46,510 nt of DNA from Chara braunii (Eukaryota > Streptophyta > Charophyceae > Charales > Characeae): NCBI GenBank assembly GCA_003427395.1, contig BFEA01000088.1:822103-868612 (forward strand), read 5' to 3'. Position 1 is the first letter of the stretch; each line of letters opens with the position of its first letter. The notes under the pieces are model-generated. The model was not told where the DNA came from. It made no database searches and was given only the letters and a program-made list of their open reading frames with translations. The position numbers and the translations under genes were made by a program. Below, one piece after another: positions 40,817 to 46,510 of this stretch.

Positions 40817-42985
40817 TTAAACCCCTCCCGCAGCTTGGACTTGGGGAGATTGGAAGGACCCGGATGCCGTTGGCTGAGACTGTCCTGTCAGCCACGAACA
40901 CGAGAGACAGGACTGCACGAAGATAGAGTTGAGTTTTTTCCCCCTCGGCATCTTCCCGTCCAACTCTACCATGAATTTTGTCGAGGTAAGAGGTGGAACC
41001 CTTATCCAACATAGCTCATTCCTTCTTCCTTCTGAAAACCAGAGTACGGGAAGGAGACGCAGACCCTCTTGTTCAAGCCTCTCTAGTTGACCTGGAACGA
41101 ATCGGACGTCAACCACAGGAACAACGAATTTGATGTTTTTCCCTCCCCCTTCGGGACTATCTACCAACAGACGGGGCATAATTAATCCAGGGATCAGGCG
41201 GAATGTGAATCTATCTTGGATTGTTGGACGAATCAAAGCAATCGTTGCCGACGGGATGGGAGATTCGGGAGAGGGCAGATTAATGAGCGACAACGAACCA
41301 TAAATCCCTAACCACGAAATAACCCAAGACGCGTTACGGGCAATGGTACAGAATAGTGGAAGGATTCATCTATCCAGATTATTAATTTGACCTCGGTCGA
41401 GCGACACCGGAGCTCTACTCCTGGTCCTCTTACTGCCAAGTGTCCCTACATCCTTCAACTGATCTAGGGAGGTTTCTAATCGGGGAAGCGAGAGTTCCGA
41501 TTTCTCACCGTCACTTAGGGGATTCCCCAAGCTTGCTTTCCCATCGAAGCTCAGTCTGCGTTGCTTACCAATCGATCCTCCTCTGGAGCGTACAATACCC
41601 AGAGGGGTAGAAGCTACAACTGCATTTGGTCCTCCGGGGCCCGGGGTTCGAGGTACCCCATGGTCTCGGCTCTGGGGTTTTACGCCCTCAGCCTGAGCCT
41701 GCGCCGACAATCCTCCTCCTCCTACACCGCCAGTGGAGGCTACGACTTCAAGTGTGTGCAGGGCCTCTTGCAGTTGAACTCTCGGGATACACTGTCCTCC
41801 TTGAGGCTGGAGTAGGATTGGCGGCATGCCGAATTGTTGGAGATTAGTGTAAGGATTCCATGAGCCGTACGGGGGCAGAGCCCAACTCCACGCTCCTTGT
41901 GGCAAAGCCGGATTTGCTCTTGCTACCCTTGTACCTCCTGGGGAGAAAACTGGATTTAGCGTGGTTGCAATGGTTGGAAGCCTTGTTGCCCTGTCTGTCT
42001 ATCCTCCATCGCCCGAGGACCTCCAGCTGGGGGCCCCATCATGCTTGAGTAAGCAGGTCTGGATGAAGCTTCTTGACCGCGTCCGCTTGCCACCAGTTGA
42101 TGTTATTGGCTAAACAATTGTTCCTAGCTCCGCGTGTGAACGTTCCTCCGACATTCTTCCTCCATGTGAAAAAAGGCCCGGCATCGTCTACACTTGGGTG
42201 TTTGTGCTGAGGCTAACTTCACTTCCAATGCCCTCTGACGTGTCTTCCCATATCTTGTCCTTTATATGCTGACGACAGCTGGGGTCCAAATCATATTTGA
42301 CATTGACCAAAGATGGTCTCATCCTATCAGGTTCCGTGGGATGCCTTCGAACGATCGGGCCAATCGCCCTGCTGATGTGCGCGTCCAGGAAAAGCATTGC
42401 TCCCAAAGGCACCTGCACCGCAATGACCCAGAAGGTGAGTTCCTCTTCCTCCCTTCGTTGCTCTTTCAGTTGCGCTGCTGTGAGCCATGGCTTGAATTCC
42501 AAACGATATGTCGATGTCCCCAAGGTAAGATAATCCTCGCCCTTGGTCAAGAGCCACAAGACGATTGCCCGGTTCTTCGCAATGTACGATACCACATTTG
42601 GGCTTTCCACTTTTACTCTATCTCTCCTAAATTCCTCTGCTTCAAAGCTCCCATCCTGAGTGCTCTCATCTTCATAAGCCCGAACGATATCATCTTTGAC
42701 TCTTCGTGTGAAAAACCTTGCTCCATCCCGAAAAATAACAGTTACAGCATGCTCCTTCAGCCAACCTATCTTTTCTTGGTCTATCTCCAGATTCACTTTG
42801 AACCGGACTTCCCTACCGTCAATCTGCATTTCTCCTGGGTCAATGTCCGGGGGGATTACGCCTTCTTCATAGCACATTCTAATCATCTCTCTCAACCTAC
42901 TGCGATCTTCACCCGATAGGTTAGGGTCCAGGGGGCGGGAGCGGGCTTCCCTTCCCATCACCTCATCCACCGCCGTTCCTTCCAT
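40817..42985 (-). pseudogene. LINE ORF1: DUF4283-like domain, CCHC knuckle, Pro-rich tail
   Basis: ATG at 42985 opens 265 codons. MQIDGREVRFKVNLEIDQ leads into WLKEHAVTVIFRDG, then VVSYIAKNRAIVLWLL, YRLEFKPWLT and VPLGAMLFLDAHI, the pattern of DUF4283-type ORF1 proteins, which bind nucleic acid. TAG at 42188-42190 ends that piece. A neighbouring frame then reads CRRCRAFFHMEEEC, a perfect CX2CX4HX4C knuckle, so a one-base shift occurred near 42190. Later pieces (41905-41366 and 41293-40817) are back in the first frame and are Pro/Gly/Ser-rich. This is the best ORF1 in the window and the reference for the relics at 12.7 and 22.5 kb. Confidence 0.75.
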
Positions 42986-43238
42986 TCATAATATATGCTA
43001 TGATTATCAAAGATCCCCTTGATTTCAAAATTCCTTAGTATAACTCAAGGCTCTAGCCTTCTAATTCACCCGAGAGTTGATTACACAATTTTCTGAATAC
43101 CCTCGTAGCTAAGTAGCGGAGAAGACTATTCTCCTAACTTGTTACTAATGTCCAGGTGGAACACAGCTCCATGTGATGGCGACCATGTCCTGCACATACC
43201 ACTGCGTGCCAACGGCATTCCGACATGGATGCATGGCG
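42986..43238. other. LINE 5' leader, presumed
   Basis: Upstream of the ORF1 start on the minus strand and without a supported gene. It probably contains the LINE 5' untranslated region. Confidence 0.35.
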
Positions 43239-43358
43239 CCAACCCTATCGCGCCACTATCAGCGACGGCACCAACCCTATCACGCCACTATCAGTGACGG
43301 CACCAACCCTATCGTGCCACTATCAGCGACAACCCTATCGCGCCACGATCTCGCTGAC
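43239..43358. repeat. 32-bp minisatellite, about four copies
   Basis: Units start at 43239, 43271 and 43303, with a degenerate fourth from about 43330. The core is CCAACCCTATCGCGCCACTA followed by TCAGCGACGGCA. Confidence 0.88.
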
Positions 43359-44240
43359 AGCGCTACGACCATGGAGACCTCCGTTAGCAGTTAGCGACGC
43401 TTGGTCCGAGCGCACAGCAGCGCCTGTGGAAGCGCCCCGGTCCACCTTCTATTCTCTTTTCCCTCCTCTCATTCTTGGAACTCAAAAGAAAAAGCACAAA
43501 AACGAAAAAAAAACACAAAATCCATTGCAATTCCGCTGCCATCTTCGGATTCTCCTGCATCAGTGGTCTGACGATGTCCCGCAGATGTCCCACAGGTGTT
43601 TGTGGGATACACTTCACCTTAGGGTAGGACCCCACAGGACGGCGGCAAACGGTTTCGGAAGTTGGGAGGCAACTTCCAAGACCCCACATACGGATTTTGC
43701 CGCCACGAAAGTCGTCGGCCGACCATTTCCACTTGGTCCGCGGCCCTCTTATTCCTACGTGGCACTGAATTCCCGTTTTCCAAAAGTCGGTCTGTTTACC
43801 TACCGCCACATGCGGACGGAGTCGCAGCCCTTCCATTACAGCCAATGGCAAGGGACCTGGAATGGCCTTCCAGGCTCCGACCTTTCCCAAAAAGGAAAAC
43901 TGCCACGAAATTTCCTTTTTGGGTGACCACCTCCGAAGCAATAGCAACATTTTGCGGTGGCGGTGGGGTCCCCTCTGTTTCATCATCTCCGTTGGTGGTG
44001 GGCAGTCGGCTGGAAGTAGAAGACTTTTTTTTTCTTCTTTGGAGGGATTGACACTTTTCTACAGGGGGACAGTTCGGTCCAAGGGCGAGAAAATGAGTCC
44101 ATATGGCTCTGATCTCATTCTTATTGTTCTTTTGTTTTTGGAAAAGTACATAATTTTTTTTAATTTTTTTTTACAAGTGTGTAGCTTTGGGCACTGCGCC
44201 AGTTACGACATTTACTTCAACCCCCCCCAAAAAAAGAAAA
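43359..44240. other. GC-richer DNA with overlapping open frames, no gene assigned
   Basis: Both strands have frames of about 200 codons here (43384-43986 minus, 43225-43926 plus). Neither shows a recognisable domain, and the apparent membrane segment on the minus strand comes from an A-run. A small hairpin with GGAAGTTG/CAACTTCC arms lies at 43656-43677. It could be a leader or upstream region of an unseen gene. Confidence 0.3.
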
Positions 44241-44330
44241 AAGAAGAAGAAGAAGAAGAAGAAGAAGAAGAAGAAGAAGAAGAAGAAGAAGAAGAAGAAA
44301 AAGAAGAAGAAGAGAAGAAAAGAAAAGAAA
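44241..44330. repeat. (GAA)n microsatellite
   Basis: An almost pure GAA/AGA array with slight A-rich interruptions at the right end. It gives poly-Glu and poly-Phe frames that are not genes. Confidence 0.95.
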
Positions 44331-44799
44331 CATAAGAAAAAAAACGAAATTTGAGAGAGCATCCAAGCTCGGGCTGCTTTTTGTAAAAAAAAAAAAGAAG
44401 GAAACAAATACGAGAAGAGACGGCCTACCGTACCTATCGAGTCGGACCTGATACCGGCAGGCTTTTTGTTAAAAAACAAAAACCAAAACCGCATGCATCT
44501 CTCTACGAACACGTAATCCGTTCATCAAGAGATTCTAGGGAGGGGGAGGGGGGGATTCTCGAAAAATCCAGCTGCACTGCATGTACACGATCGTTATCTT
44601 TCCCAAAAAAAAAAAAAAAAAAAAAAAAACAACCAAAATCGAGAAAGGAATTTCAACTGCAACAACTACTGACTGACTACAACATGGCCGCCTTTACTCC
44701 TTTTTTTTTGGATGGTGGGAAGGGATTGGGGAAACAGAGACAGTGCCGCCTTTCTCGCGCAATGCTCTCCGGGAAGAGGGGGGAAGGAAATAAACCGTG
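44331..44799. other. Low-complexity intergenic DNA
   Basis: A-run at 44605-44629, G-rich patches near 44540 and 44775, no gene recognised. Confidence 0.5.
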
Positions 44800-45257
44800 G
44801 TCGCTAAGTTAACCTCAGGAGCTGGCTAAACAACTCGGTCGTTCGCTTAACCTCCGGGTTGGCTGAACATCTCGGTCGTTCGCTTCACCTCTCGGTCATT
44901 GGCTTTACCTCGGTCGTTCGCTTCTTAACCTCGGTTGTCGGGGTCATGTCGGTCGTTAGCTTAACCCGGGTCGTTGGCTTAAACTCGGTCGTCGGGTCAC
45001 GTCGGTCGTTCTCTTAACCTCGATCGTTCGCTTCTTAACCTCAGATGTCGGGGTCACCTCGGGCGTTCACTTAACCTTCGGTCGTTCGCTGCTTAACCTC
45101 GGTTGTCGGGGTCACGTCGGTCGTTCGCTTCTCAACCTCGGTCGTTCGCTTCTCAACCTCGGCCGGTCGTTCGCTTCTCAACCTCGGTCGCTCGCTTCTT
45201 AACCTCGGTGGTTCGCTTCTTAACCTCGGTCGTTCGCTTCTTAACCTCGGTCGGCCA
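44800..45257. repeat. Minisatellite array of GTTCGCTTCTTAACCTCGGTC type
   Basis: Degenerate units built on TCGTTCGCTTCTTAACCTCG. The last part (45110-45250) has a regular 21-24-bp period, while the left part alternates with TTGTCGGGGTCACGTCGG, giving a higher-order period of about 60-110 bp. In one frame the 21-bp unit reads RFLTSVV repeatedly. No sign of selection for protein. Confidence 0.85.
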
Positions 45258-45837
45258 AGATATTAACTTCGGCGAGCTGGCCGCATAAGACTTGAAAAAG
45301 AAGCCAGGGAGTCGAAATGCCACGAAATGACAGGCATGCACTCGACATTGCCACCAAATTTTGAATGAACGTGGACATGATTCACGTCACATGCATCTCC
45401 AAAAGGCCATAAGGGGGGTAATACGACCAGAGTCGTTAACACTGAGTTCTACTTGCTTACCGCGTGAATTCATTCACTCAGTTCACTTCGTTCGTCGATT
45501 TCTCTCCTTCTGAGTTCTCTCCCTTCCCCTTCCCTCCTCTCCTCTCTCCTCCCCTCCCCTCCTCTCCTCTCCTCTCCTCTCCCTTCCTCTCCTCCCCTTC
45601 AAAGCTAGTCTTTTCTTTTTTTTTAACAAGGAAAGCTAGTCTTTTTTCTCTTTTTTTTAAAAGAAAGCTAGTCTTTTTTTTTTTTTTTTTTTTTTTTTTG
45701 GGAAAGTCTTTTTTCATAAGCTCGTAAGCCAGTCGTTTTTCCTTTATTTTAAGTTAGTTGTTAGCAAGGTAAGGGTAATAGGACCAATTAAAAAAAATAA
45801 AATAAAAAATGGACCAATTGAACGCGGTTTAGAAAAG
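45258..45837. other. Pyrimidine-rich intergenic DNA with AAGCTAGTC repeats
   Basis: 45490-45600 is CTCCT-rich. AAAGCTAGTCTTTT occurs three times (about 45601, 45631 and 45664) with T-runs between. This lies downstream of the LTD-like gene and may include its polyadenylation region. Confidence 0.55.
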
Positions 45838-45930
45838 GTCATACTTAACACACTTGTACCTTTCTGAATGTATACGACCGCATTTACCGCCAGATTCTCT
45901 CAAAAACGTTGCAGTGCGAATATGCCCTAC
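45838..45930. mobile_element. Short MITE (family 2), diverged copy
   Basis: GGTCATACTTAACACACTTG at the left and CAGTGCGAATATGCCC at the right resemble the ends of the 46027-46140 element. The interior GAATGTATACGACCGCATTTAC parallels AAATGTATCTGACCGCATTCAC. Confidence 0.5.
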
Positions 45931-46026
45931 TAGAACATAGTATTAGGTTTACCATATACTAAATGATTCTAGAAAAAACACGGAAAATCATTCTCAAAAA
46001 ATCAAATCACTACAAACTAGAAAGGG

Positions 46027-46140
46027 CGTACTCACACTACCTAGCTCTATCTCAAATGTATCTGACCGCATTCACTCGCCGGACCTATCTAACCGTAATC
46101 GCGTCCACAAACAACTCAAAAAGTCCTAGTGTGAGTATGC
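46027..46140. mobile_element. Short MITE (family 2), in 3' UTR of the LTD-like gene
   Basis: Left end GGGCGTACTCACACTA; reverse complement of the right end AGCATACTCACACTA. Length is about 114 bp. It ends two bases before the LTD-like stop codon, so on the gene strand the transcript would run into the MITE straight after translation ends. The target duplication is not clear. Confidence 0.65.
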
Positions 46141-46142
46141 TT

Positions 46143-46367
46143 TTACTGAGGCATAGCCGGGGAGTTCTTCTGCTCCTCTGCCAGCTGAAGCAACAACTTC
46201 CGGATATTGTCGTCTTGTGCCCTTTCAAGGGAATTCTTGCCCTCCAGATCTTTCGCGTAGATGTCAGCCCCAGCGGCCATGAGCTCTTTGATCTTGGGAA
46301 CATCTCCCTCCCGAGAGGCGAGGAGAATCAAACAGTCGGCGGGATGAACCCCGCTATCAAGAAGAGC
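46143..46367 (-). CDS. LTD: Terminal exon of an LTD/GDC1-like ankyrin protein
   Basis: The minus strand encodes ALLDSGVHPADCLILLASRE, then GDVPKIKELMAAGADIYAKD, then LEGKNSLERAQDDNIRKLLL, ending at TAA 46143-46145. HPxDxLxLLAxxEGDxPKIxELxxAGADxxxKD matches, from memory, the conserved C-terminal ankyrin part of LTD (GDC1). LTD is a stromal factor that hands imported light-harvesting proteins to the chloroplast SRP pathway. The exon begins after a strong 3' splice site (T-run then GACACAG), with intron phase 0. The tail LLQLAEEQKNSPAMPQ is longer and more polar than I recall for land plants. Upstream exons, including the transit peptide, lie outside the window. Confidence 0.72.
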   Translation of the reverse strand, partial: ALLDSGVHPADCLILLASREGDVPKIKELMAAGADIYAKDLEGKNSLERAQDDNIRKLLLQLAEEQKNSPAMPQ

Positions 46368-46510
46368 CTGTGTCAAAAAAAAAAAAAAAGACAAAGCAAC
46401 AAAAGGAGCAAAAAAAACAAAAAAAAACAAAAAGGCAGAAAGAAGGAGAGTGGTTGTTAGCCCTATAAGCTGCCACACATACCCATAATGTTTTGTTTTT
46501 TTTTTTTTTT
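46368..46510 (-). other. Intron upstream of the LTD-like exon (partial)
   Basis: On the minus strand the sequence is T-rich with long pyrimidine tracts ending ...GACACAG. The open frame continues through it only because poly-T reads as Phe. The 5' splice site is beyond the window. Confidence 0.6.

Noticed and set aside
43225-43986. Overlapping frames of about 200-230 codons on both strands
   Set aside because: No domain, partly minisatellite-derived, and hydrophobic stretch from an A-run; kept only as an unassigned region.
43239-45257. CRISPR array or telomeric repeats
   Set aside because: Units are contiguous without spacers and do not match TTTAGGG-type telomere repeats; these are minisatellites.

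Overview
The window looks like an intergenic, transposon-filled stretch of a green plant or charophyte nuclear genome. The noncoding DNA is AT-rich, with microsatellites, nested retroelements and miniature transposons. The one convincing host gene fragment is a terminal exon at the right edge (46143-46367, minus strand). It encodes an ankyrin-type C-terminus resembling LTD/GDC1, a chloroplast factor for light-harvesting protein import. The LINE family (DUF4283-like ORF1 with a CCHC knuckle) and gag-like zinc-knuckle/coiled-coil ORFs suggest a streptophyte; a Chara-like alga is my guess, not a proof.

Left part (1-13.5 kb). A decayed minus-strand LINE appears to run from about 2.9 to 13.5 kb. 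It is interrupted by a 522-bp MITE (3601-3951 plus 9015-9185), which is itself interrupted by a 5.05-kb Penelope-like element (PLE1, 3952-9009). A 1.0-kb terminal-inverted-repeat element (9570-10581) also lies within it. PLE1 has pseudo-LTRs, an ORF1 with a CCHC knuckle and coiled coils, and an ORF2 that starts with a GIY-YIG endonuclease but lacks the reverse transcriptase (RT) core.

Middle part (13.5-27.4 kb). Low-information AT-rich DNA is followed by a dispersed repeat present twice, once split by a TIR element and once by a MITE. A plus-strand LINE relic (about 20.4-27.2 kb) follows, carrying two more MITEs. Two Nextera mate-pair junction adapters (18578-18615 and 27425-27462) remain in the sequence, so contiguity around 18.5 and 27.4-27.6 kb is suspect.

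Right part (27.5-46.5 kb). A second Penelope-like element (PLE2, 27559-33932) has a glycine/asparagine-rich CCHC ORF1, a degraded N-terminal GIY-YIG domain and a complete set of RT motifs. Its 3' pseudo-LTR carries a 237-bp poly-A retroposon. After an LTR-like block (35640-36773) comes the best-preserved LINE (37436-42985, minus strand), split by two MITEs. Minisatellites and two very small MITEs precede the LTD-like exon.

The main discoveries are two related Penelope-like families with N-terminal GIY-YIG and a separate ORF1 of shared design, and a MITE family with 2-bp target duplications that are not fixed to TA. The MITE duplications are supported by LINE reading frames that are restored when the MITE and one duplication copy are removed.
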